From Myxococcus vastator (GTDB lineage Bacteria; Myxococcota; Myxococcia; Myxococcales; Myxococcaceae), in contig NZ_JAAIYB010000001.1 in the NCBI RefSeq assembly GCF_010894475.1, positions 1 through 63,048 of the forward strand: a DNA stretch of 63,048 nucleotides, written 5' to 3'. Made by a program: the position numbers and the translations under genes. The notes under the pieces were generated by a model. That model did not search any database and was not told where the DNA came from. It saw nothing but the letters and a program-made list of their open reading frames with translations. Within the stretch, counting starts at the first letter, position 1, and each line of letters opens with the position of its first letter. Of the stretch, positions 1 to 8,937 are shown in pieces.

Positions 1-358
1 GGTGGAGAAGGCTCGCGGACCCTACAAGATCACCAGCGTCGCGGAGGCGGTGGCCGTCTCGGTGCTGAACGATGACGCGGACTGGGTGCGAGCCCGTGCG
101 GAGGAGGCCGTCGCCTGTCGCGAGCGGCTGCGTGGCGAGCTGGTGTCGCTGGGCCTGTCGCCGCTGCCCTCGGAGGCCAACTTCCTGATGGTGCCGCTTC
201 CGGGCGCGCTGGCCGTGGCGGAGCGGATGCGGGAGCGGGACGTGAATGTGCGGGCGTTCCAGTCGCTGACGGGCGTGGGCGACGCGCTCCGAGTCGGTGT
301 GGGACCCTGGCCCTTGATGGAGACAGCGCTGGCGGCGCTGCGGGAGGCGTTGCGATGA
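1..358 (+). CDS. hisC: Histidinol-phosphate aminotransferase, C-terminal part
   Basis: Only the last ~118 residues are in the window; the frame is open from base 2, so the true start lies upstream. HisC is a PLP-dependent class I/II aminotransferase that converts imidazole-acetol phosphate to L-histidinol phosphate in the cytoplasm. The visible part is the small C-terminal domain, with the late-domain pattern SEANFLMV followed by a VNVRAF segment and LRVGVG, where the substrate-phosphate-binding Arg of this fold is expected. The PLP lysine is upstream and cannot be checked. It overlaps hisH by four bases (ATGA), which places it in the same operon and supports HisC over other aminotransferases. 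Confidence 0.9.
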   Translation, partial: VEKARGPYKITSVAEAVAVSVLNDDADWVRARAEEAVACRERLRGELVSLGLSPLPSEANFLMVPLPGALAVAERMRERDVNVRAFQSLTGVGDALRVGVGPWPLMETALAALREALR

Positions 359-948
359 GAGTCACCTTGTTCGACTACGGCGCGGGCAATCTCCACTCGC
401 TGGCCAAGGCCCTGGCCACGGTGCCGGGCGCGGAGGTGCGCGTCCAGGAGGACCCCTTGCGCGCGCTGGACACCGACGTCCTGGTGCTGCCGGGTGTGGG
501 CGCCTTCGGGGCGGCGGTGGCGCGGCTCGCGCCGGGGCGTGAAGCCATGCGAGCGGCCCTGGAGCAGGGCCTGCCGTGCCTGGGCATCTGCCTGGGCATG
601 CAGCTGCTCTTCGAAGGCAGTGACGAAGGCGAGGGCGCCGGCCTGGGCTACTTCGCGGGCCGGGTGACGCGACTGGCAACGAAGCGGGTGCCAGAGATTG
701 GGTGGAATCAGGTGGAGGACGAACGCACGCTGGCGGGAGCGCGGCTGGACACCGTGTACTACGCGCACAGCTTCGTCTGCCGCGCCGCGGAGGCTTCGGT
801 GGTGACGGGGTGGACGACGCACGAGCAGGACCGCTTCCCGGCGGCGGTGCGCAGGGGAAGGGTGGTGGGCGTGCAGTTCCACCCGGAGAAGTCCTCCACG
901 GCGGGTGTGCGCTTCGTGCAAACGTTCCTGCGGGAGGTGGCGCCATGA
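355..948 (+). CDS. hisH: Imidazole glycerol phosphate synthase, glutaminase subunit
   Basis: A 197-aa class I glutamine amidotransferase, the usual HisH length. HisH hydrolyses glutamine and channels ammonia to HisF, which makes imidazole-glycerol phosphate and AICAR. The N-terminus has the FDYGAGNLHS motif, the nucleophile is Cys79 in GICLG, and the His/Glu of the triad are in HPEKS near residues 176-178. PGVGAFG (residues ~46-52) forms the oxyanion strand. The ATG overlaps the hisC stop and the TGA overlaps the hisA start, so the gene is likely translationally coupled on both sides. Its partner hisF lies 1.2 kb downstream in the same operon. Confidence 0.97.
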   Translation: MRVTLFDYGAGNLHSLAKALATVPGAEVRVQEDPLRALDTDVLVLPGVGAFGAAVARLAPGREAMRAALEQGLPCLGICLGMQLLFEGSDEGEGAGLGYFAGRVTRLATKRVPEIGWNQVEDERTLAGARLDTVYYAHSFVCRAAEASVVTGWTTHEQDRFPAAVRRGRVVGVQFHPEKSSTAGVRFVQTFLREVAP

Positions 949-1661
949 TTGCGATTCCCGCCATCGACCTGCGCGAGGGCGCGTGCGTCCAGCTCGTGGG
1001 CGGCTCGTACGCGGAGGAGAAGGTCCGGGTGGAGGATCCGCTGGAGGCGCTGAGGCAATGGCGCAGCCACGGCTTCCGCGCGTTCCATGTCGTGGACCTG
1101 GACGCGGCGCTGGGCAAGGGCTCCAACTCGGACGCCATCTTCCAATTGACGGCCTACGAGCGCGGGCTCACCTTCTCGGTGGGCGGCGGCGTGCGCGACT
1201 CCGACCGGGTGGAGGCCGTCCTGGCGGGCGGCGCCGAGTTCGTGGTGGTGGGGACTCGCGCCATTGAAGACGCCGCCTGGCTGGCGGACATCGCGAACCG
1301 CTTCCCCGGCCGGGTCGTCGTCGCCGCGGACGTGAAGGGGCGCGAGGTGGTGACGCGAGGCTGGACGGCGGGGAGCCACCGCGACATCCGCGAGGTGCTG
1401 GCGTCCTTTGAGCCCTTGCCGCTGGGGGGCCTGCTCGTGACGGCGGTCCACAAGGAGGGGCAGCTGTCGGGCGTGGACCTGCCGCTGATGCGGGAGGTGG
1501 CGAGCACCAGCCGGCACCGCCTGTACGCGTCGGGTGGCGTGACGACGATGGAGGACCTGAGGGCCCTGGCGGCGGCGGGCGCCTACGGGGCCGTCATTGG
1601 CATGGCGCTGTACACCGGAAGGCTGGATGCGAGCGCAGTCGCTCAGGAGTTCGCGGGATGA
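945..1661 (+). CDS. hisA: ProFAR isomerase (phosphoribosylformimino-AICAR-P isomerase)
   Basis: A 238-aa (beta/alpha)8 barrel that converts ProFAR to PRFAR by an Amadori rearrangement. I chose the ATG at 945 ([12 protein letters not shown]) because it overlaps the hisH stop as ATGA and matches the standard HisA N-terminus; the frame stays open further upstream, but that is antisense-like sequence. The first catalytic Asp is in PAIDL, the second in AADVKG, and phosphate-binding glycines are in SVGGGVR and YASGGV. In the strand-6 region the family's usual Asp before Gly is Glu (TAVHKEG), a conservative change while the Thr is kept. It is followed by hisB with a four-base overlap. Confidence 0.96.
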   Translation: MIAIPAIDLREGACVQLVGGSYAEEKVRVEDPLEALRQWRSHGFRAFHVVDLDAALGKGSNSDAIFQLTAYERGLTFSVGGGVRDSDRVEAVLAGGAEFVVVGTRAIEDAAWLADIANRFPGRVVVAADVKGREVVTRGWTAGSHRDIREVLASFEPLPLGGLLVTAVHKEGQLSGVDLPLMREVASTSRHRLYASGGVTTMEDLRALAAAGAYGAVIGMALYTGRLDASAVAQEFAG

Positions 1662-2194
1662 CCACTGTCGTTCGAGAGACGAAGGAGACGCAGGTCCGGG
1701 TGGCGCTGTCGCCGGGCAAGGGCGTCACGGTCGTGGACACGGGGCTGAAGTTCTTCGACCACATGCTGGCCACCTTCGCGCGCTACGCGGGGCTGGACCT
1801 CACGCTGCATGCGCGGGGGGACCTCACGCACCATGTGATGGAGGACGTGGCCATCACGCTGGGCACGGCGGTGCAGCAGGTGATTCCGGCCACGGCCGCG
1901 CGCTTCGCCGAGCGCACCATCCCCATGGACGACGCGCTGGTGCAGGCCTGCCTGGATGCGGGGGGGCGCTTCTATTACCAGGGCCCGTTGAACAACCGGC
2001 TCTACGAGCACTGGATGCGTTCGTTCAGCGAGCACGCCCGGGTGACGCTGCACCTGCGCGTGCTGCGCGGAAAGGACAGCCACCACGCGACGGAGGCGGC
2101 CTTCAAGGCGCTGGGGCTGGCGCTGCGGGACGCCATGGTGGACTCGGGCACGGTGTTCAGCATGAAGGGCGCCGTGTCCCTGGAGGTGAAGTGA
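1658..2194 (+). CDS. hisB: Imidazoleglycerol-phosphate dehydratase
   Basis: A 178-aa monofunctional IGP dehydratase, slightly shorter than the usual ~195 aa. It dehydrates imidazole-glycerol phosphate to imidazole-acetol phosphate using a di-manganese site. Both internal repeats carry their metal-binding signatures: FFDHML and [12 protein letters not shown] in the first half, and [14 protein letters not shown] in the second. There is no fused histidinol-phosphatase domain; that activity is supplied by hisN two genes downstream. The short length comes from compact loops, not truncation, since both repeats are complete. The start overlaps the hisA stop (ATGA) and the stop shares a base with the hisF ATG. 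Confidence 0.95.
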   Translation: MTTVVRETKETQVRVALSPGKGVTVVDTGLKFFDHMLATFARYAGLDLTLHARGDLTHHVMEDVAITLGTAVQQVIPATAARFAERTIPMDDALVQACLDAGGRFYYQGPLNNRLYEHWMRSFSEHARVTLHLRVLRGKDSHHATEAAFKALGLALRDAMVDSGTVFSMKGAVSLEVK

Positions 2195-2955
2195 TGCTCA
2201 CGCGACGGCTCGTCGTCTGTCTGGACGTGAAGGGCGGACGCGTGGTGAAGGGCGTCCAGTTCGAGGGACTCCGCGACGTGGGTGACCCGGTGGAGCTGGC
2301 CCGGCGCTACGAGGCGGAGGGCGCGGACGAGGTGACGTTCCTCGACATCTCCGCCAGCGCCGAGGAGCGCGGCACGTTGTGGGAGCTGGTGCGGCGCACC
2401 GCCGAGCAGCTCTTCATTCCCCTGGCGGTCGGCGGCGGGGTTCGCACGGTGGAGGACGTGGGCCGGGCGCTGCGGGCGGGCGCGGACAAGGTGAGCATCA
2501 ACTCCGCGGCGGTGGCCAACCCGGCGCTGCTCACCGCCTGCGCGGAGCGCTTCGGCGCCCAGTGCGTGGTGGCCAGCATCGACGCGAAGCGGGACGGCGA
2601 CCGCTGGCGCGTCTACACCCATGGCGGCAGGAAGCCCACGGACCTGGACGCGGTGGCCTGGGCGCGCGAGTGTGTGGCGCGAGGGGCGGGGGAAGTGCTC
2701 CTCACCAGCATCGACCGGGATGGCGCGCGGACGGGCTATGACCTGGCGCTGACGCGGGCCGTGTCGGAGGCGGTGGCAGTGCCCGTCATCGCCTCGGGCG
2801 GCGCGGGCAGCGCGGCGCACGTCCGGGAGGCGTTCCAGGAGGGCGGCGCTGATGCGGCCCTGGTCGCGGGCATCCTGCACGACGGCCTCACCACGGTGGG
2901 GGCCATCAAGGCGCTGCTCCGCGAGGGCGGCCTTCACATTCGGAGCGTGGCATGA
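2194..2955 (+). CDS. hisF: Imidazole glycerol phosphate synthase, cyclase subunit
   Basis: A 253-aa (beta/alpha)8 barrel, the synthase partner of HisH. It takes ammonia from HisH and cleaves/cyclises PRFAR to imidazole-glycerol phosphate plus AICAR. I chose the ATG at 2194 because it begins [14 protein letters not shown] and overlaps the hisB TGA by one base; the longer open frame upstream is a shadow of hisB. Catalytic Asp residues are visible in CLDVKGG and [16 protein letters not shown] and the phosphate loops AVGGGVR and IASGGAG are all present. It overlaps hisN by four bases. Confidence 0.97.
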   Translation: MLTRRLVVCLDVKGGRVVKGVQFEGLRDVGDPVELARRYEAEGADEVTFLDISASAEERGTLWELVRRTAEQLFIPLAVGGGVRTVEDVGRALRAGADKVSINSAAVANPALLTACAERFGAQCVVASIDAKRDGDRWRVYTHGGRKPTDLDAVAWARECVARGAGEVLLTSIDRDGARTGYDLALTRAVSEAVAVPVIASGGAGSAAHVREAFQEGGADAALVAGILHDGLTTVGAIKALLREGGLHIRSVA

Positions 2956-3731
2956 CGGACTCGGGAACGCTGATGCAGGCCGCCGCCGAGGTGGCGCGGC
3001 TCGCGGGTGACGTGGCGCTGGGCTTCTTCCGCGGTGGCCTCGCGGTGGACACGAAGTCGGACGGCTCTCCGGTGACGGTGGCGGACCGCACGGCGGAGTC
3101 CCGTGCGCGCGAGTGGCTGGAGGCGCGCTTCCCCCAGGACGGCATCCTGGGCGAGGAGTTCGGCGAGACGCGTCCGGGCGCGAAGCGCCGGTGGATTCTG
3201 GACCCCATCGACGGGACGAAGACATTCATCCGCGGCGTCCCGCTGTGGGGCACGCTGGTGGCGCTGGCGGAAGGCGAGCACATCCTCGTGGGGGCCGCGT
3301 ACTTCCCCGCGGTGAGTGAGCTGCTGGTGGCGGCGCCGGGGCAGGGCTGCTTCTGGAACGACCGGCGCGCGGCCGTGTCCACGCAGGCGGAGCTGTCTCA
3401 AGCGGTGGTGCTGTCCACGGATGCGCGCTTCCCGGTGTACCCGGAGCGCGGTGCCGCCTGGCGCGCGCTCGCGCGGGACGCGGCCGTGGACCGCACCTGG
3501 GGGGATTGTTACGGCTACCTGCTGGTGGCCACCGGGCGCGCGGAGGTCATGGTGGATGAGCTGCTGTCGCCCTGGGATGGCGCGGCCCTGCAGCCCATCA
3601 TCGAGGAGGCCGGCGGCGTGTTCACCGACTGGACGGGCCAGCGGACCGCGTTCGGCGGAAACGGTATCGCCACCAACGCGGCCATGGCGCTCGTGGTGCG
3701 GGAACGGCTTGGCGCCGTGGAGACACGTTGA
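2952..3731 (+). CDS. hisN: Histidinol-phosphatase, inositol-monophosphatase family
   Basis: A 259-aa Mg-dependent phosphatase of the IMPase fold, assigned to histidinol phosphate from its place inside the his operon. The signature is complete: an acidic motif GEEFGE (residues ~65-70), [10 protein letters not shown] (the DPxDGT metal-binding motif) and the second motif [17 protein letters not shown] near the C-terminus. Members of this fold also act on inositol, CysQ or fructose-bisphosphate substrates, so the substrate is inferred from context. It supplies the phosphatase step that the short HisB lacks. The start overlaps hisF (ATGA) and the stop overlaps the hisIE start. Confidence 0.92.
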   Translation: MTDSGTLMQAAAEVARLAGDVALGFFRGGLAVDTKSDGSPVTVADRTAESRAREWLEARFPQDGILGEEFGETRPGAKRRWILDPIDGTKTFIRGVPLWGTLVALAEGEHILVGAAYFPAVSELLVAAPGQGCFWNDRRAAVSTQAELSQAVVLSTDARFPVYPERGAAWRALARDAAVDRTWGDCYGYLLVATGRAEVMVDELLSPWDGAALQPIIEEAGGVFTDWTGQRTAFGGNGIATNAAMALVVRERLGAVETR

Positions 3732-4339
3732 TGCTCGACCTGGATGCGCTCGACTTCGCGAAGGGCAATGGACTGGTGACGGTCGTCACGCAGGACGCGA
3801 GCACGGGTGACGTGTTGATGGTGGCGCATGCCGACCGGGAAGCCCTGGCGCGCACGCTGGCCACGGGAGAGATGCACTACCGCTCGCGCACGCGCGGCCT
3901 GTGGCACAAGGGCGCCACCAGTGGAAACGTCCAGCGAGTGGTGGCGCTCCGCGCCGACTGTGACGGTGACGCGGTGCTCGCGCGCGTGGAGAAGGCGGGC
4001 CCCGCATGTCACACGGGGACGGAGACCTGCTTCGGCCCTGGCCGCTGGGATGTGCTGAGCGCGCTGGATGACACGCTCGCCCGGCGCGCCGCACCCGTGG
4101 ACCGGCCCGCGGATGCGCCCCCGAGCTACACGCGCCGCTTGCTGGAGGACCGCAACCTGCGCTTGAAGAAGCTGGGCGAGGAGGCCGCGGAGCTGGTGAC
4201 CGCGTGCGCGGACGCGGATGCATCACGCGCCGCGGAGGAAGCGGCGGACGTGCTCTACCACGTGCTCGTCGCCGTCCGGCCGCTGGGCCTCTCGCTCGAC
4301 GACGTGAAGGCGGTGCTCGCCAAACGCGCTGCCCGCTGA
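3731..4339 (+). CDS. hisIE: Bifunctional phosphoribosyl-AMP cyclohydrolase / phosphoribosyl-ATP pyrophosphatase
   Basis: A 202-aa fusion of HisI (residues ~1-110) and HisE (~125-202), catalysing steps 2 and 3 of histidine synthesis. The cyclohydrolase half has the zinc/magnesium signature [10 protein letters not shown] and GPACHTG followed by ETCF. The pyrophosphatase half is an all-alpha MazG-like domain with LGEEAAELV and EEAADVLYH, whose Glu/Asp residues bind Mg. A TTG lies one codon earlier, but the ATG at 3731 overlaps the hisN TGA and is preferred. It ends the visible his operon; about 270 non-coding bases follow. Confidence 0.96.
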   Translation: MLDLDALDFAKGNGLVTVVTQDASTGDVLMVAHADREALARTLATGEMHYRSRTRGLWHKGATSGNVQRVVALRADCDGDAVLARVEKAGPACHTGTETCFGPGRWDVLSALDDTLARRAAPVDRPADAPPSYTRRLLEDRNLRLKKLGEEAAELVTACADADASRAAEEAADVLYHVLVAVRPLGLSLDDVKAVLAKRAAR

Positions 4340-4493
4340 GCCACCACACCCGTCCAATTCACGACAGTATCCGGCGAATCCTGGAGATGACGCAGGTGTA
4401 TACGTGTTTTCCCTGAGTGTCGGAGTCGGTGCGGTTGGATTTGTCCGTTTCCGCTGCAGGGCAGGCCCTTGGTGCCGGGCGAAATGAAGGCCG

Positions 4494-4516
4494 GTTCAAG
4501 TGTCGCGCACTTCAAC
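4494..4516. promoter_or_regulatory. Imperfect inverted repeat upstream of the 4607 gene
   Basis: Nine-base arms GTTCAAGTG and CACTTCAAC (one mismatch) flank a five-base spacer. It lies about 90 bases upstream of the GTG start at 4607, inside the 267-base gap after hisIE. It could be an operator or a weak hairpin. No convincing -35/-10 pair is visible next to it. The rest of the gap (4340-4606) shows no gene and no clear terminator. Confidence 0.3.
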
Positions 4517-4606
4517 GAATGGAGTGTTCCTGCTACAGATCCGACCGCACGGCAGCGTGGCAAGCCGGGCGGGTGCCGGTCAGGCGCTCGCCTCACCGGA
4601 GGCATC

Positions 4607-5059
4607 GTGAACGGCCCGACCTACAAAGCGGAGATCATCGACCGAGTCATCTTCTCCCGCTGGGAGAATCCTCCGACGAAGGAGGACGTGACGCTGGTGC
4701 TGGCGCAGATGCAAGAAGCGGCGACGCGGCTCAACACGAACCTCATCTACGTGGGGTCGGTGAGCTCGAAGTCGAAGGTGCCCGACGCGAACGAGCGCGC
4801 CGTGCTCAACCAGTTCCTCATGGATGCCCGCCGCACCTGCGTGGAGCAGGCGTGGCTCATCTACGAAGGCACGGACCTGCAGCACAACCTTCAGCGCGTC
4901 ATCATCTCCGGCGTGCTCATCCTCACGCGCACCTTCGACAACTTCCTGTCGGTCGCGAAGTCGGGTGACTCCATCGTCAAGGACGTGAGCGCGGTGCTGA
5001 AGAAGGACGCCGCGCCGCTCTTCACGTTGGCCAAGGAGCGCGGCCTCATCGCCGCCTGA
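4607..5059 (+). CDS. Uncharacterised 150-aa protein, possibly STAS-like
   Basis: I do not recognise this protein firmly. The GTG at 4607 (VNGPTYKAEI) is preferred over the longer frame because ACCGGAGG lies just upstream and the upstream residues look random. The protein is soluble, with no signal peptide or membrane segment, and mixed alpha/beta. It has an early beta segment (IIDRVIFSRW), helices around residues 20-35 and 60-80, and a hydrophobic strand pair VIISGVLILTRTF near the middle. The size and strand-helix rhythm resemble anti-sigma-antagonist/STAS folds, but I see no phosphorylatable-serine motif to prove it. It is monocistronic and convergent with the next gene. Confidence 0.55.
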   Translation: MNGPTYKAEIIDRVIFSRWENPPTKEDVTLVLAQMQEAATRLNTNLIYVGSVSSKSKVPDANERAVLNQFLMDARRTCVEQAWLIYEGTDLQHNLQRVIISGVLILTRTFDNFLSVAKSGDSIVKDVSAVLKKDAAPLFTLAKERGLIAA

Positions 5060-5065
5060 CCTCGG

Positions 5066-5086
5066 CGGCGCCTTCAACGGGCGCCG
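5066..5086. terminator. Hairpin between convergent genes
   Basis: Arms CGGCGCC and GGCGCCG (7 bp, perfect) surround a 7-base loop, centred on the 14-base gap between the gene ending at 5059 and the one ending at 5074. There is no T-run, as is usual in this high-GC sequence. It could serve both directions. Confidence 0.45.
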
Positions 5087-6213
5087 TGGACCTCCAGCTC
5101 CTTCAGCTCGGTGTCCGCGCGCTCGGGGAAGACGCTCACTGCGTCCACGTCGCGCAGCGGCACCTGCAGCGGGCACTGCTCCCACTGACCCGTGCCGCTG
5201 AAGCGGCACACGGTGGGGTTGACGAAGGCGAAGTCCTTCTCCGGATCCTTCAAGCCCACGCCCCGCGGCGTCCGGACGATGGCCCGCACCGTCCCCGGTC
5301 CCGTGGCGCGGACCGTCACCGACACGAGCTGCTTCAGCGTGGGCGCGTAGCTCGCGCGCAGCGCGCCGTCCGCGTCCCAGCGCTTGCTCTTGAGCGCCTG
5401 GCCTACCGGGACGCCTGTATTCTCGTCCCGGTCGAACGCCTGGAAGCCGGGCTCGGTGCCCTCAATCTGGTCCGGCTTCATGGCGCTCGTCTCCGGAGGC
5501 GTGGGGCCCGCGGCCAGGGCGACCAGCGCGGGCGTGGGCGCCACGAGGTTCGCGGCGGCGGCGCGCAGCAGCGCGTCATCCAGGAGTCCCGCCTGCGCGC
5601 AGCGGGGCGCCAGCGCTCCGGTGAGCGCGAGCACGGGTGGCCGCACGGTGAGGCCCGACTGGGCCGCGGGCGCGAGCCCCAACTGGACGAGCGAGGCACA
5701 GGCCCCTCCCAGGCCTGCCCCCGCGTGCTCCAGGTTCCATTTCGCGCTCGCGGTGTCGACATGCGGACCCACCGCGGCGCTCAGCAGGGCCTGTCCCACG
5801 GCCTGGGCGCACGAATTGGCGGCGGGCGGGCAGCGCTCACACAGGCTGGCCAGCAGGCCACGCAGCGGTGTGGCTTCTCCTTCGGATAAGGGCGAGCGGG
5901 CGTCCAGGGCCACGCCGAGCGCGCAGGCGCGGACGGGCGGCTGACGGCATGCGTCGAGCTGCTGGCGGGCCTCCGCCAGGACCCGGGGCTCCTGGGGCGC
6001 GCGGAGGGCGCTTTCGAGCGCCCGCTCCAGGGTGCGGCACTCAGGGGTGGAGGAGCGAGCGGGGGCTCCGGACGGGACGTCGTCACCCGCCTGGGCCATT
6101 CGCGCTGGCCGAGGACCGGGCGCTTCCTCCGGGTGCGTCACGCACCACAGGCGTCCGAAGGCGATGAGTGCCACCAACATCAAGAGGAGGGTTCGGAGCG
6201 GGAAACGGCGCAC
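5074..6213 (-). CDS. Membrane-anchored periplasmic protein of unknown function
   Basis: A 379-aa protein starting at a GTG at 6213. AAGGAG lies 7 bases before this codon, whereas the longer open frame (to 6276) has no ribosome site. Residues ~4-20 (FPLRTLLLMLVALIAFGRLW) form one N-terminal membrane helix, so the rest is probably periplasmic. The middle (~50-260) is Ala/Cys-rich and helical, with spaced cysteines that could form disulfides. The C-terminal ~120 residues look beta-rich (VSVTVRATGPGTVRAIVRTP). No enzymatic motif is evident. The gene is divergent from lpdA with ~80 bases between starts and convergent with the preceding gene. Confidence 0.6.
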   Translation of the reverse strand: MRRFPLRTLLLMLVALIAFGRLWCVTHPEEAPGPRPARMAQAGDDVPSGAPARSSTPECRTLERALESALRAPQEPRVLAEARQQLDACRQPPVRACALGVALDARSPLSEGEATPLRGLLASLCERCPPAANSCAQAVGQALLSAAVGPHVDTASAKWNLEHAGAGLGGACASLVQLGLAPAAQSGLTVRPPVLALTGALAPRCAQAGLLDDALLRAAAANLVAPTPALVALAAGPTPPETSAMKPDQIEGTEPGFQAFDRDENTGVPVGQALKSKRWDADGALRASYAPTLKQLVSVTVRATGPGTVRAIVRTPRGVGLKDPEKDFAFVNPTVCRFSGTGQWEQCPLQVPLRDVDAVSVFPERADTELKELEVHGAR

Positions 6214-6293
6214 GAGCAAACTCCTTGATTCCAACCGGGACCGGGGGTTATCAGCCCCACCGGGTTCCATCCGCAATAATTACGGAGGCGTGC

Positions 6294-7691
6294 GTGGCTG
6301 AGACGTTCGACGTGGTGATCATCGGTTCGGGCCCCGGCGGCTACGTGGGCGCCATTCGCGCGGGTCAGCTGGGCCTGAAGACGGCCATCATCGAGAAGGA
6401 CAAGCGGCTGGGTGGCACCTGTCTCCACCGCGGCTGCATCCCGACCAAGTCCCTGCTGTGGACCGCGGAGCTGTTCCACCACGTCCGCGAAGCGGCTGAC
6501 TTCGGCGTTGATGTGAGCAGCCCGGCCATCAACTGGCCCAACGCGATGAAGCACAAGGACAAGATTGTCACCAAGGGTGCCAACGGCATCGACTTCTTGA
6601 TGAAGAAGAACAAGGTGACGGTGGTCAAGGGCCACGGCCGCATCGCCGGCAAGGGCAAGGTGGAGGTCACCGCCGAGGACGGCTCCAAGCAGGTCCTGGA
6701 GGCGAAGAACATCATCATCGCCACGGGCTCGGTGCCCAAGTCCCTGCCCAACGTCCCCGTGGACCACAAGCGGGTGCTGAACAGCGACTCCATCCTGCAG
6801 ATCGACCGCGTCCCCAAGAGCATCATCGTGCTGGGCGCTGGCGCGGTGGGCTGTGAGTTCGCCTCCGTGTTCAACCACGTGGGCAGCAAGACCTCCATCG
6901 TGGAGTACCTGCCCGCGCTGCTCCCCATCGAGGACGCGGACATCTCCAAGGAGCTGGAGAAGATCTTCAAGCGCCGCGGCATCGACGTGCACACCGGCTC
7001 CGCGGTGGAGAAGGTGGAGCACACGGCGGACGGCGTGCGCGTCACCATGAAGGTGGGCAACGAGACCAAGACGCTGGAGGCGGAGATCCTCCTGTCGGCG
7101 GTGGGCCGCTCGCCCGTCACCGAGGACGTGGGCCTGAACAAGACGAACATCCAGGCCGAGCGCGGCTACATCAAGGTCGACTCGATGCTGCGCACCTCCG
7201 AGCCGAACGTCTACGCCGTGGGCGACATCATCCCCACGCCGATGCTGGCGCACATGGCCAGCGCGGAGTGCGTGGTGGCGGTGGAGCACATCGCCGGGAA
7301 GAACCCGCAGCCCATCAACTACGACCTGACGCCGTCGGCCACGTACTGCTACCCCGAGGTCGCCTCGGTGGGCCTGACGGAGAAGAAGGCCAAGGAGCGC
7401 GGCTACGACGTGAAGGTGGGCATCGCGCCGATGGGCGCCGTGACCAAGGCCGCCATCTCCAACGAGGCCACCGGCATGATCAAGATCGTGTCGGACCGGA
7501 AGTACGACGAGGTCCTCGGCGTGCACCTCATCGGGCCGCACGCGACGGAGCTGCTGGCCGAGGCGTGTGTCGCGCTGAAGCTGGAGATCACCACCGAGGA
7601 GCTGGCCAACACCATCCACGCGCACCCGACGCTCTCGGAAATCGTGCACGAGGGTGCCGAGGCCACGCTGGGCCACCCGCGCCACTTCTAG
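6294..7691 (+). CDS. lpdA: Dihydrolipoyl dehydrogenase (E3)
   Basis: A 465-aa flavoprotein disulfide reductase that reoxidises dihydrolipoyl groups on E2 (and glycine-cleavage H protein) using FAD and NAD. I chose the GTG at 6294 (VAETFDVVIIGSGPGG): GGAGG lies five bases upstream and the FAD motif then begins normally. The redox pair is in GGTCLHRGCIPTK (C-x4-C), the NAD Rossmann motif is GAGAVGCEFASVF, and the catalytic His-Glu dyad is in HAHPTLSE near the C-terminus. It heads a group of lipoyl-related genes (lipA, E2, lipB). A strong hairpin follows, so it may be transcribed alone. Confidence 0.96.
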   Translation: MAETFDVVIIGSGPGGYVGAIRAGQLGLKTAIIEKDKRLGGTCLHRGCIPTKSLLWTAELFHHVREAADFGVDVSSPAINWPNAMKHKDKIVTKGANGIDFLMKKNKVTVVKGHGRIAGKGKVEVTAEDGSKQVLEAKNIIIATGSVPKSLPNVPVDHKRVLNSDSILQIDRVPKSIIVLGAGAVGCEFASVFNHVGSKTSIVEYLPALLPIEDADISKELEKIFKRRGIDVHTGSAVEKVEHTADGVRVTMKVGNETKTLEAEILLSAVGRSPVTEDVGLNKTNIQAERGYIKVDSMLRTSEPNVYAVGDIIPTPMLAHMASAECVVAVEHIAGKNPQPINYDLTPSATYCYPEVASVGLTEKKAKERGYDVKVGIAPMGAVTKAAISNEATGMIKIVSDRKYDEVLGVHLIGPHATELLAEACVALKLEITTEELANTIHAHPTLSEIVHEGAEATLGHPRHF

Positions 7692-7717
7692 GCGGCGGCG
7701 CCTCGCTTGAAGTCCCA

Positions 7718-7748
7718 GGGGCCGTCCCGGTGTGCCGCGGACGGCCCC
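7718..7748 (+). terminator. Strong hairpin after lpdA
   Basis: Ten-base perfect arms GGGGCCGTCC and GGACGGCCCC with an 11-base loop, 26 bases after the lpdA stop. The following sequence (CTCGTATTTCC) is only mildly T-rich. It is the most convincing terminator in this block and separates lpdA from lipA. Confidence 0.7.
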
Positions 7749-7880
7749 TCGTATTTCCGGCCCACTCGGCCGCGCGAGGCGACGATCTCCTGACTGGCCG
7801 CTCTCACGGGGCTGCTGGCCTGTCCCCAACCGCCGGGGGCATTAGTAGAGAGGCGACAACTGGCGGACGACTGGTGGATG

Positions 7881-7897
7881 CTGACGCCTCGCGTCAG
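7881..7897. promoter_or_regulatory. Perfect inverted repeat upstream of lipA
   Basis: CTGACGC - CTC - GCGTCAG, a 7-3-7 palindrome ending 50 bases before the lipA ATG. It may be an operator or a leader hairpin. The remainder of the 256-base lpdA-lipA gap holds the lpdA terminator and no other gene that I can support. Confidence 0.4.
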
Positions 7898-7947
7898 TGG
7901 CTTCCGCTTGAACGTCCTCCGTCCAACCCATAGAAGGCCCGCGATCC

Positions 7948-8877
7948 ATGGCGACTCCCGACCGGTTCCCTCTCCCCCAGGTGACTGAGACCACCCGCAA
8001 GCCGGAGTGGCTGAAGGTGCGGCTCCCGCACGGAGAAGGCTACGAGCGGGTCAAGGCCATCGTGAAGCGGACGAAGCTGGCCACGGTGTGCGAAGAGGCC
8101 CGCTGCCCGAACATCGCCGAGTGCTGGGGCGGTGGCACCGCCACGGTGATGCTGATGGGCGAGGTGTGCACGCGCGCGTGTCGCTTCTGCCACGTGAAGG
8201 TCGGCGCGCCTCCGCCGTTGGATCCGATGGAGCCCATCCATCTGGCCCAGGCGGTGAAGGAGATGGACCTGGAGTACATCGTCGTCACGTCCGTGAACCG
8301 GGATGACCGACCGGACGGCGGCGCCAGCCACTTCGCCTCCGCCATCCGCGAGCTGCGCCGGGAGAGCCCGCGCACCATCGTCGAAGTGCTCATCCCGGAC
8401 TTCAAGGGCGTGGAGCAGGACCTGGCCACCGTGGCGGAGGCCAGGCCCCACGTGGTGGCGCACAACGTGGAGACGGTGGAGCGCCTCACGCCGACGGTGC
8501 GAGACCGGCGCGCGAAGTACCACCAGTCCCTGCGCGTGCTGGAGTACCTCAAGCACCGCCCCGAGGGCCTGTACACCAAGACGTCCGTCATGGTGGGCCT
8601 GGGGGAGACGGACGCGGAGCTGGAGCAGACGTTCAAGGACCTGCGCGACGTGGGCGTGGACGTGCTGACGCTGGGCCAGTACCTGCAGCCGTCGCAGTAC
8701 CACCTGCGCGTGGAGCGCTTCGTCACGCCCGCGCAGTTCGAGGCATACAAGACGCTGGCCGAGTCCTACGGCTTCCTCTACGTGGCCTCCGGTCCGCTGG
8801 TGCGGTCCAGCTACCGGGCCGCTGAGTTCTTCATGAAGGGCCTGATGGAGCGCGAGCGGCTCGAGCGGCTCGGCTGA
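7948..8877 (+). CDS. lipA: Lipoyl synthase, radical SAM
   Basis: A 309-aa radical SAM enzyme that inserts two sulfurs into octanoyl groups on E2 and H-protein lysines. Both iron-sulfur sites are visible. The radical SAM cluster is CTRACRFC (CxxxCxxC) and the auxiliary sacrificial cluster is CEEARCPNIAEC (C-x4-C-x5-C). The C-terminal serine ligand of the auxiliary cluster is expected in the RSSYRAAEFF region. Start: the ATG at 7948 with a modest AAGG upstream. It lies between E3 and E2 genes; its octanoate donor LipB is encoded at 11762 in the same block. Function is near certain. Confidence 0.97.
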   Translation: MATPDRFPLPQVTETTRKPEWLKVRLPHGEGYERVKAIVKRTKLATVCEEARCPNIAECWGGGTATVMLMGEVCTRACRFCHVKVGAPPPLDPMEPIHLAQAVKEMDLEYIVVTSVNRDDRPDGGASHFASAIRELRRESPRTIVEVLIPDFKGVEQDLATVAEARPHVVAHNVETVERLTPTVRDRRAKYHQSLRVLEYLKHRPEGLYTKTSVMVGLGETDAELEQTFKDLRDVGVDVLTLGQYLQPSQYHLRVERFVTPAQFEAYKTLAESYGFLYVASGPLVRSSYRAAEFFMKGLMERERLERLG

Positions 8878-8937
8878 GCGGTGACGCTCCGATTCATGGC
8901 TTGACCCCACACCCCTGCTTCCCGGAAAGACGACTCC

